Origin: Isoetes taiwanensis
Taxonomy: Eukaryota > Streptophyta > Lycopodiopsida > Isoetales > Isoetaceae
Direction: 5' to 3'
Length of the DNA: 64,000 nucleotides
Assembly: GCA_021234155.1 (NCBI GenBank)
Contig: JAJEKV010000054.1
Span: forward strand, 7,708,655-7,772,654
The translations under genes and the position numbers were made by a program. Under the pieces are notes generated by a model. It searched no databases, was not told the DNA's origin, and saw nothing but the letters and a program-made list of their open reading frames with translations. Shown piece after piece: positions 1 to 10,639 of this stretch. How positions within the stretch are numbered: the first letter of the stretch is position 1; each line of letters starts with the position of its first letter.

Positions 1-70
1 CGACCATGATCATGAACACCAAGGCCCAAAACTTTGAGAGCGTGCTATCGACCTTGTCAATCACCCGCCA

Positions 71-274
71 ATGTTTCTCCGAGGCGGCTCTTCAAGAGCT
101 CCCGCTCATTCCACCCGCCATGGTTCCACAAACGGTTGCTCAGCCTCAACACGCCATCCACGCCAAGCCAACTGGTGCCATATTTGCAAATATCAAGGCC
201 ATTTGGCCAATGAGTGCAACTCCACCAATGGCCCGCCATTGCAAGCGTATGCAACATGTGCATCATGCCACTAA
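71..274 (+). pseudogene. Gag nucleocapsid zinc-knuckle fragment
   Basis: This open stretch encodes CHICKYQGHLANEC, which fits the retroviral-type CX2CX4HX4C zinc knuckle exactly. A second CxxC (CASC) follows about 20 residues later, as in Gypsy gags with spaced cysteines. In the family this module binds the element RNA during packaging. The reading frame is lost soon after, so only a fragment of gag is left. Downstream sequence to about 1250 is poor in long frames and is probably gag and linker remains. Confidence 0.7.
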
Positions 275-2349
275 GAGTGCACTCGCGACTCATCCCACAA
301 TCGTCTCAAGAACAAAATGGTTTATCAAGTGCAAACCACACCTCGCCCACAATCACACTATCAGCAGCCACCTCTTTAGGTGCAGCCCACGAACTCTATC
401 GCAACAGGACCAACCACGGGATCCAACCAACGCCCTCCTTTTGATCCTTCTAAAGCTCAGTTGTTATCACCGCCAAGAATGGGGTCATACCACCACGGGC
501 GGTCCTCAACTTCCATGTGTTCAGGTACGTTTTCCCCGGTACTAATCAGACCACATCGGTCCGCCACGGGCTTACCAACTCAAGAAGCTAATGGCAAACA
601 AGGCCCCACCAGTTCTTAAGAAGCTACCAAGAGCTTCAAAGAATCACGCTTATCAACCCGGGCTCTCCAAAGAATCAACTCACCGATCAACAAGCCCAAG
701 AGGAAATATTTCGTGCACTTAATCCTCCACCAAATAGGGCCCAATTGGGTTGGTTTAGTTTCACGCCGTAACCAAGGTATCACGCCCCTTGACTATTATT
801 CGTAGGGGCACGAACCCGCTTTTGCGAAGTTGACACCATTCCTAATGGGGACGAAAAAGGGTTCACTTTGCACCTCGATTTGAAAAGCTCATGCCAAATG
901 TCATGCCCAAAGTTCGCCAAAGCATTTTGAACCTCATGCAAGCCGCCAAGGCCGCGACATTGGCAAATGTTCATGCCACCACTAGAGCTCAACAAAGACA
1001 AGATACACCTTCAACATCTCAACCTCCACGCCTCGACGACGATCCCAATATTGTACCGAGGTTGACTTTACTCAAAGAAGTTGCCGCCCCTACCACGCGA
1101 CTCCCCGCACTGGAACCAGCAGGACTTTTTCTCATGTACCTCTCGAACTCCAAGAGGAGTTGCCAAGATCAAAATTCCTTTAAGCTTGGCAACCATTTTA
1201 AAACTCATTCTCGCCTCAAGGACCGCTACCACTCCCAACTGCTTTAGTTGGGGCCGGGTGGCTCCTACACCCACTGGGTCCATGCCACTGTGGGAATCAG
1301 CAAGTCAACCATGTTCAAATCGATGGAGGTAGTGCGCCAATCTCATCACAGATAAACTCCAAAACAAATGGGCATCACACAACTCTTTCGTGTCCCCATA
1401 TGACATCAAATTGGCTAATGGCCACATCACGACCTCAAGGCCACACCTATTCTTCACATCAACATTGTGATCTCCGCTTCCCATGGAATTTGAGAGTGGA
1501 AAGTCGGGCGAAGATCCGTGTGACTATGAAATGCCGTAGGCGACCTTTTCTCCGCCGTGCAAAGAGTATCCACATCGGCCACGCGACCAGCTTAGTCATC
1601 ACCGATGGTCATCTCTAATGCCACCATGGACTTGCAAAAAAGCAGATCATTTCTGGACAATGCGGAACCCTCTCTCAGATTAACCGATTCTCAAGAAGCT
1701 CGTAACATGACAAGTTCAGTTCCAAAGCATTCCATCCCATCCCACCCGGAATATTCGACATCCTTGGGGAGAAATGACTTTTGATCGTGACCAGGTCGTG
1801 GCTGCCTTGTTTGACCCCCTACCCGCTCCTGTAATCGAATCCAACGCTGCTGATCACTTTTCGATACGGACACTCCCCGCAACTCCCCCGTTGATGTACA
1901 CGCTGGCCATGAAGCAACAACAACCGCTAGATGACACCGAAAGCAACCTCTTTTTCACCACGCAGTACACGCGATCGTAAGATGCTCCAACCTCCTCGCA
2001 CACATTGTCCAGATGATGAAGTCATACCCCATATTCGCACTCAAGTCGAGATTGTGGATGTTGGCAACAATCAACACTCGGCCCTCGATTGCCGCGAAAC
2101 CTTCCCGGCCTTTATCAGAATAATACACACTGCTCAAAAAATTCAAACACATTTTCACCGGAGTTTGTAAAGATCTTCGGGAATCAACAAAGCTTGGGGA
2201 ACTCACCATTCCTACCAAATCTGATGCACCCACGCTGTAGCAACGATACGCATGTGCTCAACCCTAATTACCGCGGATCGCTATTAAGGCGAAATTGACA
2301 AACTCCTTGCCGCAGTTTGATCTATGAGGTCAAACATTCGAATGGGTGA

Positions 2350-3560
2350 GCCCTATCGCCATTGCCCTTAAGCACAATGGTAAGATCCGGCCTGTAGACT
2401 TCATCTGAAACTCAATCGTGCCACCTGAGTTGATCATTTTCCACTCCCTTCACGCACTCAAGTTCTCGAAGAAGTATGGACATGAGATGTACCCTTTATG
2501 GATGGTTTTTCGCCACAATCAGATCTCCATCAAAGAACTGATCAACTCAAGACCACTTTCACCACCCCGGGGGCACTTTTGCCTACAAGGTGGTTCCTTT
2601 TGATTATCCAACTCTCCTTCAACATTTCAACGAATCATGCTCTCGCCATGATTTCATGAAGGAAAATCCCTTCTTGCAAATTTTTCAAGATGACTTCTAC
2701 GCCTACGTTCCATGGCTGACCATTTGATAAATTGAACTCGCCTTCCGTAAATGTGATGAGTCCTAAGATTAGTCTCAACCCAGAAATGCACCTTTAAGGC
2801 CACTTCGGTGTTCTGTTAGGCCATGTTGTCGTCGCCAGCAGGAATCACCCGATCCTCGCTAAAAATCGGCCAGTGCTCAAAGCTCAAGCACCAGCCAATA
2901 TCAAAGAGAGACACTTTCCCCGGTAAGGTCAATTATTACTCCACCTTCATACCGGATCTGGCAAACATTGCATCCCATTCATAAACTCACGGGTGGATCT
3001 AATCCACCGGCTTGAATTCCCAAAGCTTAAGCGCTTCCAACAGCTGAAGCTTTGCTTACTCGTGCACGGGTTCTGTTCCTCCTCAATGGGACAAGCCCTT
3101 TCAATGCTCATGTTGATGTTCTGCGCGCTTGCTATTGAGCCGTTCTTTTCAAGAATATGATGCGACACCGATAAAACCAAATCGCTTACAAATTTAAAAA
3201 CTCAATTTCGGCTGAAGAACTATTCTATTTCGGGAGCGGAAGCTTTGGGTCTCATTTTCTCAGCGTCCAACGCCCGCCATTACCTTTTGGGCAACAAATC
3301 GTTTTGTGGACCACCAAGCACTTCTCTATTTGATCAACAAATCCACGCCCACGGGCCGCATTGCTCGCTGGGTCCTTCTTTTCCAAGAATTTGCTCCTTT
3401 TGGAAATCGCTCATAAGGCCGTAAATCTTCATGTTGTTCGATTATCTTTCACGATCCACCGGATGATCCCAAGAACAGGGTCTCGACGCCTCCCCCCGAT
3501 GCTCAACTCTTTTAGTCACGGCAACACCACATTGGTTTCATGATTTTCAGCGCATTCTCC
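2350..3560 (+). pseudogene. Gypsy reverse transcriptase/RNase H remains
   Basis: Read across three frames, this stretch gives the Gypsy RT blocks in order: HNGKIRP-like sequence near 2370, then GTFAYKVVPF near 2570-2600 (family form WGTFAYKVMPFGLSN), QRIMLS-like sequence near 2630, and FQDDFYAY near 2685-2705, the place of the catalytic FxDD box. An RNase H-like part follows, with sequence resembling HYLLGNKFVLWTTKH around 3280-3320. Several 1-nt shifts and stops break the frame. The translation fits only degenerate Gypsy polyprotein. Confidence 0.75.
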
Positions 3561-3929
3561 TCACAGTGTGCTCTTCCACCGGTAAGATGCGACGCTTCCC
3601 CGCCAGTTTACAATCACGCCGCTTTATCACTTTCTCCGGTGAGGTCCGTGGACTACACCATGGTTGCCTGACATCTCTAAAAAAGCGGTAAGGACACCAT
3701 CCTTCGACCGTGGTTCCCTCATGAAGTTCCGCACATTGTTCGAGAAGCTCATCAAGGGCTCTGGTGGTCATTTTCATGGTGACACCACTAAGACGCTAAA
3801 TCCTTCTCGGTATTATTGGCCCACGCTTTTTAAAGATGCTCACGCCCACGCCAAGACGTGACGCTTTGCTGGTGGGACGCACGCCCGCGGACGCCTTGAC
3901 GCCGGCCGCCACGCCACTTCCCTTCAAAG

Positions 3930-4232
3930 AAATGGGGAATGGACTTTGTGGGACCTATCCTCCTCCGGCGCAGACACCTCGCGTCCGCTACATTCTCGTT
4001 CTCACCGACACGCCACCAAATGGGCGGAAGTTTTGTGCACTTCCGCATAACACCGCTGCAAGCACGCCAGAGTCCCTATCAACAAATCATCACGCTGATT
4101 CGCTGCCCTACTGAAATGGTCGCTGACCGTGGTGCCATTTCATCAATCATACTATCAAAGAGCCGACGGATTATCTCCCATACATCATCACAAGAGCACA
4201 CCTACTATCCTCAAGGCAATGGGTGGGCGTAG
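3930..4232 (+). pseudogene. Gypsy integrase core remains
   Basis: The sequence encodes WGMDFVGPI at the start of the integrase core (the D of DFVGP is the first catalytic acid), then CPTEMVADRGA (second catalytic D, family form CPTEMVSDRGAHF) and TYYPQGNGWA (family form PYYPQANGQAE, before the catalytic E). A parallel frame at 3836-4114 carries the middle piece, ILVLTDT...ALPHNTAAST, so at least two frameshifts separate the parts. The integrase would insert element cDNA into the genome; this copy is dead. Confidence 0.85.
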
Positions 4233-4849
4233 CACCAACAAAACTCGTCACCATTCCCTTCAAAAAAATTTGTGACGCTCGACGGACGGATTGGCAGACA
4301 AAACTTCCCACTTTTGGGCCTACAATACTTGTTTCTAAGATTGCTACGGGTCACACTTTTAAATTGGTTTAGGGTCGAAGCCTCATGCCATTTGAATATA
4401 TCCTTCCAACACTCGCTAACTGGTTACATCGCCATAATCCACCAATGGCTTCTCAAAATCCCGGGTCTATCAATTAGGAACAGCTTGGATGAACTTCAAG
4501 GGATGCTTATATTCTGTTCTTCATGGACAACAGCTTGCAAAAATCTTTACATGACAAACGCTTGAAGACAAAAAACATTCAAAGAAGGAGATTTTGGTTC
4601 TTCTTTTTATGATTCCGTGTACAAAAATTTTCCCTGTAAACTCAAGTTTCGCTTGGCTTGGCCCTTATAAAATTGTTCACGTGGTTAGACCAAGCGTTTT
4701 CCAACTAGTCAATTAGATGGCACCCATTACCTACATTGGTTAATGGTTTTCGCCCCAAAGCATTTCATCAATACGTACCGTGAACATCAAAAACACGTAG
4801 ACAAAGAATCAAACACCACGTAAAAGTGACTAGAAAGGCGTAGGATTAT

Positions 4850-5420
4850 ATTATAGTGGAGATTTTTTACAAAATGTGGGCACAGCCCGAAGCATTCTCG
4901 CTATGGGCACCGCCTCTATATATAAAACGCTCAGAGCCCTATCTACTAAGTCCTAAGAGGAAACCCCTACCCGCCCTGCTGCAGGTGATGCTGAGGAGAT
5001 GGGGTAGAGGTGTCTCCGCTCCCGGGATCCCAAATGGGTTGGGTGCGTAACCACCTCCATCCCGCTGGTCTTCTCGGGTCGGGATAGCCCAACTCATCCC
5101 TATGACACCAAATTGCCCATGCTTAATGCTACTCGCTATAGGCGCAGCCGGGCCAGAGATCCGTAGACAATTATCTGCGATCTTGTACTTCGACAGCTTT
5201 TGGTGGGTATGGTGCAATCTTCGCTCTCGCTGCCATAGCCTATACCGAAATTTACTCCTGATGCCTTCGCTTTCTCGCTCGGCCTTTATATAGCCAATCG
5301 AGGAACTCTTTGTCGACGCGGACCAATCCTCATGTACAAATCGCCAACGCGGTTTGCAATGCAAGGCTGTTTCTAAATGAGAATCGCTTCTCCCGCCGCA
5401 TATCTAGCGCCATGGTACCT
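4850..5420 (+). repeat. Probable 3' LTR of the Gypsy relic
   Basis: It follows directly after the pol remains and a purine-rich stretch near 4830-4860, where a polypurine tract and 3' LTR are expected. It holds a strong TATA signal at 4917-4927 followed by GC-rich transcribed-looking sequence. No second copy lies in the window to prove the LTR edges, because the 5' end of the element is off the left side. The 141-codon - strand frame at 4939-5364 has no recognisable domain and is taken as a by-product of GC-rich LTR sequence. Confidence 0.4.
4917..4927 (+). promoter_or_regulatory. TATA box in probable LTR
   Basis: TATATATAAAA lies in the LTR candidate of the Gypsy relic and would drive transcription to the right, in the direction of the element. 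Function in this decayed copy is not shown. Confidence 0.35.
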
Positions 5421-5749
5421 TCACACATTCCTTTTAATGATATCCTACTTCGAAGTTGCCAAGATTAATGCCATTCTTCCTTTCCACGCTCACGAACATT
5501 AATGGGATGTCCTTTTGCCATCCGCCACCTCCGGATCTTTCACGCCTTATCCTCTCACCGCCTTATCAGGCTTCCTTACGCTTTTGGGGACTTAGCCACT
5601 TTTGCCCCTCAACTCTCTCAAGATCTTTGACACCGCATCATCAATCTGCCTCGCTTTCGCGACTCTTCATACCTCTTCCAGCCAGTACTCTAAAACAAAC
5701 CTTTTCGTCTTCCTTTCATCCTCCTCGCGGCTCGACTTCGCTCTTCCGC

Positions 5750-6880
5750 TTTGGCAAGCAATACATGAAGATGAATCAGATGAGGATATGGACGACGAGG
5801 ATGATTCAGATGCAGAAGCAGAGTATGATGAGCTCCCACCTTCAGAAGGCTAACCAAGGAAGAAATAAATCAGTTGAATAAGCAGAATAAGAAAGTCTAT
5901 TTGAGGAGTTGGAGCTTCGGGAAAGCTGTTCCAGAAAAACAATGGAAAGAAGAGCTGAAAAGACGAAAAGAAATGCGAAAAGAGGATGGGCTTGCAAAAA
6001 AATGAAGACATACAGTCTGTAGATGATGGGTATGATGATGAAAAACGAAGATCAGCCGGGTTCCAGTGCCATTACCTGACATGGCCTTGCCGCCACTTTT
6101 GATTCTGATAGGTCCCACCTATAGGTATCGCTTATTATCTTGATACTGCTAACCAATGGCTTGTCAGGCCTGTATTGGAGACTTCATGGATGGGGACCAT
6201 GATAGTGGGTATGATGGTCTGAACTTTGGAGAAAAATGTTTGTCATAAAAAGTAAGGTTCCGCTTCAGTCTCGGACAAATAACAAAAAGATAAAAAGGAA
6301 ACAAATTTGACAATGGAATGTGCAGCCCCAGTGAAGCATGGAGAAGGCAAAGTTACTCTGACAGGGATTTGATGTACAGACCATTGAAAGGACTTTTCAT
6401 AACCCTAAGGAGTGAAACCCGCTTCAGCAACTTTAAACGGAATAAAACAACAGCTGGACTTTGGGTTTACAAAAACTTGGGGAGACATTTGCCGTGGAAT
6501 GAAGATCGAGGATAGATTTCGGTTGTTGGGAAGCCACTGAAAATAGTTTCCAAATGGTGCTCTCACAGGAAAAGGCAGACATGGCATATGGTGGAACATT
6601 AGAGGTGACGCTCAGAGATGAAGATTTCCACATTGGACGAATGTTTCCACTTTTAGGATTTTCTGTAATGAAGTGGCATGGAGATCTTATGCGATAGGGA
6701 GGAAATGCACAATCACAGTTCTCCTATTGGCAAGACTACAATGACAGCAACGAAGCTAATCTGAATAATCGAGGTTCTGGGCAGATTAGCATTAGAACCA
6801 GTAGTTCAGAACAGCTCCAGCTTGCTCTTATTGGAATCATCCTAATGGTTCACAAGGCCATAGCTTAACCGCTCTTTGGT
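5750..6880 (+). pseudogene. TOC159/TOC132-like chloroplast import receptor pseudogene
   Basis: Joined across frames, this region carries the landmarks of a TOC159-family receptor in order: an acidic run ending EYDELPPSEG (5755-5850), a basic coil with QKKQWKEELKRRKEMRK (about 5925-5985), VPLPDMALPP (about 6065-6095), a block like YRYR then WLVRPVLETS (6120-6190), YDGLNF (6210-6225), VKHGEGKVTLTGFDVQT (6330-6380), NKTTAG (6440-6460), DMAYGGTLEVTLRDEDF (6580-6630) and GSGQISIRTSSSEQLQLALI (6778-6835). These are the end of the GTPase linker and the membrane-anchoring M domain. In the family the protein sits in the chloroplast outer envelope and receives preproteins. At least six frameshifts or stops are seen and no introns, so it is a pseudogene, perhaps a processed one. 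Confidence 0.85.
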
Positions 6881-6889
6881 TTCCTCCAG

Positions 6890-7980
6890 CCTACACAATA
6901 GGTGTAATGCCTGAACTTTTCAATTCCATAATTTAATTGTCAAAAGATTAAATTGATGTAAACTGGTCTGCTTGAATTTTCTGTTTTAGGTATGGAATGT
7001 ACTTCCTTCAGCTAATTCAAGCACATGTCAACGGTTTTGCTTTTATTTGAGCCCCCTCCTACTTCTAGGCACGAGCACAATAGGTTGGTGCATTTTGTGT
7101 TGTAAACTGGTGAGAGTTCATTCTATATGAGAATAAGATGTAGCCATATTCTGAAACTAATAAAATATTAGCATGATGGCTAGTTATTATTTTGCCACTG
7201 CATTTCTTCCCATGGGCCTTTATATTATGATTTACAGATGTAATAAAGTTTGTGGCTTCTTTAGGGTTTTCAGCCAGAAAAGCTTTAGTATATTTATATG
7301 CTGCTCAGTTTGTTGCTTAAATTTTGTAAACCACAGAGCCACCTAAATTGGTAAGTTTTGAGCCCCAAATGGTTGGCTTTTAAGGGCTGGGGTAGGCATT
7401 CACGATGCTTGATTGGCCACAAATATCTTATGAGGAGTCTTCACCAATCTAACTTTTCATTTCGAAGTATGTAGGTAGGCACATGCAAAGGTTCAGCTTT
7501 TAATAAATTTGAACAAACTTGTTTCTGAATCATGTAGTTGAATTATAGGCAATATTGTCTTTTAAGCTGTTTTAGAATGATAGCTATTATTGTTAGCTTT
7601 TTCTGTTTAGCAGCGTTTATTCCATTGTGGAAGCCTGGTGCTCTAGAGCTGTAGGAAGTAGTTTCGACTACTCTTGAGAAAGATGGAGTTAGCATGTTTT
7701 GCACCTCCACATCTGAAACAAGTAGAGATGCAATTAGCCTGGGAATGCTTGCAGGTTTAAATGCTGAAGGTTTACTTGTGGAGAAAGGGCTGTTTTTTAG
7801 CCAGTGTTAAAATTAAATAATTGAAATGTCATACAGGAGCAAGAAAAAATAGAATGTCAACTACATTGCGTGTTGTTTAAGTTCTAAGAGGTCAAGGGTC
7901 TTTCAGCTTTGATTCAAGATTGAGCATGACAACAGAATGAGTTTATTGCGACCATCTTAGCTTTACGTGTTATATGGAAA
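6890..7980. other. AT-rich spacer without recognised gene
   Basis: No recognised gene. The first part may be the old 3' flank of the TOC159-like pseudogene. A short + strand frame at about 7658-7809 stays open for 50 codons and includes TSETSRDAISLGMLAGLNAE, which looks protein-like but was not recognised. Confidence 0.5.
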
Positions 7981-8255
7981 AAGTAAAATAGGCGCTTAGG
8001 TTTTAACTTAAATATTTTGGGAATATGGATTAATAGAAAGTTTTGGATGAAAATGTATAGATACTTTGAATGCATAAGGAACATGGCTAATTAGATAGAT
8101 AGATAGGAATTTTAACATCCAGAAGCTATGGGATGGTACAATTAAAGCCCAAATGGAACAAGGAATAAAGTAATTTTGTGGTAGATTTTTTCCGAACACC
8201 GATACTTGTAATTGATATTCATTTGAGCACAGAAGATCACACATTTGGATTTGTT

Positions 8256-9212
8256 CTAGCAAACGTTTGAGGCTCTTCCAAAAGGATTAGAAAAAAAGTG
8301 GTGCACAATAGTTTTATCATTTTTTAAAACAGAAAAAGCATCATCTACATATTGCATCTGAGATAGAGAATTACCACCCCGACATCTACGGATCTTACTT
8401 GATTGATGGAGTTTATTGGTTACTTTAGTAACCATTCTAGCCACAATGAGAAAAAGGTAGGGGCTCGAGGACACCCTTGCCTAACTCCTCCTTTGCATGG
8501 AAAGAATTGAGAAGGAGAACCATTAACAAGTACTGCTAGACTGAAGTCTCCTTTGTTAAAAATGAACAAACTTAATGACTTGCTCAAAGAATCCAAGGTA
8601 TTCCATAGCTTTTTATAAAAGCCCTAATGTATTGAGTCATAAGCCCTCTTAAAATCAAGCCCCCAGCAAATACAAATTTTGCTCACTTTGCTCCAATGCA
8701 GCCTTCATATGCTCCAATAAAATTATCAAGAATGCTCTTAGAGGGATGAAAAGACTGCGTCGACCGGGTTGATCGGGCCTATTCAAAACTAGTTTTAGTC
8801 TATTGGCCAACAATTTGGTCAAGATCTTATAGCTGGTGTTGGCCAATGAGATTGGCCTCCAATTTGAAAAACCAACTGGAGTATCTACCTTTGGGATCAG
8901 TGCTATAAGACCAGCATTAATTGCTGGATGTAGATGCTCAGCATTCTAAGCACCCTGGACAAAAGTAGTCACATCACTCTACATTATATCCCAAAATTCT
9001 TTGTAGAAATCGGGTGGGAAGCCATCAGGTCCAGGGCTTTTTCCAGGGGCCATTGAGTTCAAAGTAGCAAAGATTTCTTGTTGTTGAGGCATTACCAACT
9101 GTTGAGTATCATCAATATCATTGCTGCAGGAATCTATCCTGCTAAAAAGTTGGCTACATCCAAATTGACATGGGTTTGTAATCCAAAAAAGTTCTTGGTA
9201 CTTCCCGAGCAA
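8256..9212 (-). pseudogene. LINE reverse transcriptase remains
   Basis: Three fragments align with consecutive plant LINE RT blocks: MAPGKSPGPDGFPPDFYKEFW (9060-8990; the APGKSPGPDGF block), ANTSYKILTKLLANRLK (8845-8790; family form NTxYKIxxKxLAxRLK), and SQMQYVDDAF (8365-8335; family form QYADDT, the catalytic YxDD box). Stops and shifts separate them. Such enzymes copy the LINE RNA at a nicked target site; this copy is broken. Confidence 0.85.
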
Positions 9213-10054
9213 AGAAGCTTTGAATATTCTCGCTAGCCCCCAATGGTGTTATTCGTGATAATTTTTACTAAGACTATACCATTGTTAATGATTCGCTTTT
9301 TAATAGCCCCCAAAAAAAGAAAGAAGAGCTACTTTTATATTTGGCATTTACTCGATGGCCATGGACCGACTTCCATTTATTCTATGCGCTTAACATCAAT
9401 TTCCGCTTTCCTTGTCCCTCGCAAGCTCCTTTTATCCTTGTCTAAGAGGAGGCTTTCTTCTTTCTTTTATTTGTCCGTAAATGCCGCTTTTTTCTCGTTT
9501 CCTTTTTTGTCATTCCAAATTCTTCCCCATTTTTTAATCCAATCTTTGTTTATTTCATTTTTAACTATGAAGTTTGACATTGATATGCTAATTGTCAATC
9601 GTGAGGGAAGAGTTGTATAAAGCTCCTTAAACTCCATCACGAAAATTTTTGTGAAGTAGCAACATACGAACTTAAAAGGAGCACTTATCATTTGAGATCT
9701 AGGAATAACAGAATTGGACTCCAGAATTTTGTTAGATATGAAGTTACTGCAAACTGATTTAATGATGGCATGATCCCAAATATGTAAAGTGACGCAACCG
9801 TAAAATGTGTCCAAAGAGACGTAAAGTCCCGTCTGCTTTTTCCTTTTATTACTCCATTAATACATGGTAGAAGATGGACCCGGATGATATATAAACGCAT
9901 CGATTAGCCCCGTCCCATTCATGTCTTTCTTTTAGTTATATTCGGTTTCTTTTCCAGCTTTTGGTCTCACAAGGAAATATTATTAAAGTCTCTTGTAAGA
10001 AGCCAACTTTGAGCAGAATTATTGGCTCTTATCCATGCTCCCATTTTCTGTCCA

Positions 10055-10327
10055 TTACACTTCTCTCTCCTGTGGTTTCGTGGAAGCATAAACATTGATG
10101 ACTCCAGTATTTTGGCCTTCAATATCAAGGAAGGTAAATGCACCACCTTCTAGAAGGGTTAACTTATGATCCGTAAAGGAGAGGCCCTTCCAAATGGTAT
10201 AGATACCTCCCTTGGTGCCATTTGTAGCAACCCAAGTAGAACTACTTTTTGGATATATCCATTCACCCAGTTTGGATGATTCTAATTGAGACAATCTGTG
10301 TTGGAGTAGAATTATATCTGCCTTCAT
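10055..10327 (-). pseudogene. LINE endonuclease (EEP fold) N-terminal remains
   Basis: The open frame begins MKADIILLQHRLSQLE, matching the ADIILLQE(T/H)xL block of LINE apurinic-like endonucleases, here with H where the metal-binding E is usual. Later it has GAFTFLDIEGQNTGVINVYA, matching the strand that leads to NVYAP. The domain nicks target DNA in L1-type elements. It is truncated after about 90 residues and the substitution of the catalytic E position fits decay. Confidence 0.7.
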
Positions 10328-10639
10328 TCCTTATATGGCAATCATGGACCCTAACACTTCAGGGACCTTGATACTTAAATCCCAACTAATAATATTCATA
10401 AAGATTTATATCTAGTATTAGTAGATGGCTCGCTTGGGTTAAAGAGGACCACCGCTTTTATTCTTCCTCAAGTATGAGGGGTAAAAACATGTCTTTTGGC
10501 CTCATTTGGACACGAGAGAGGACATGCAATATCATTAGTTGGCAAGGTATCCTCTTTTCTCGTGAAGTTACCATTGATCAACCCAAGTAATATGTTTCAT
10601 TCTTTTGGAACTCATAATTGGATTGTCTATGCAAATCCA

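Larger units (their letters stand above)
1..4830 (+). mobile_element. Decayed Ty3/Gypsy LTR retrotransposon
   Basis: A long + strand relic that carries, in the normal Ty3/Gypsy order, a CCHC zinc knuckle (176-217), protease-like sequence (about 1260-1620), reverse transcriptase (about 2350-2960), RNase H-like sequence (about 3000-3560) and integrase (about 3930-4230). No frame stays open for more than about 100 codons and each domain is split by frameshifts and stops, so it cannot be active. The order PR-RT-RH-IN separates it from Copia, where integrase comes first. The 5' end lies outside the window, so the 5' LTR is not seen. Confidence 0.85.
7985..10440 (-). mobile_element. Decayed L1-type LINE, ORF2 part
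   Basis: On the - strand, reading from high to low coordinates, an endonuclease-like piece (10327-10055) is followed by reverse-transcriptase pieces (9212-8256) and a downstream region with KCVIFCAQMN-like sequence (about 8250-8200) typical of plant LINE ORF2 after the RT. All pieces are short and out of frame with each other, so the copy is inactive. The order EN then RT on one strand, without LTRs, supports a non-LTR element. Confidence 0.8.

Noticed and set aside
4939-5364. 141-codon - strand gene
   Set aside because: No domain recognised, it lies in GC-rich probable LTR sequence, and it faces against the element.
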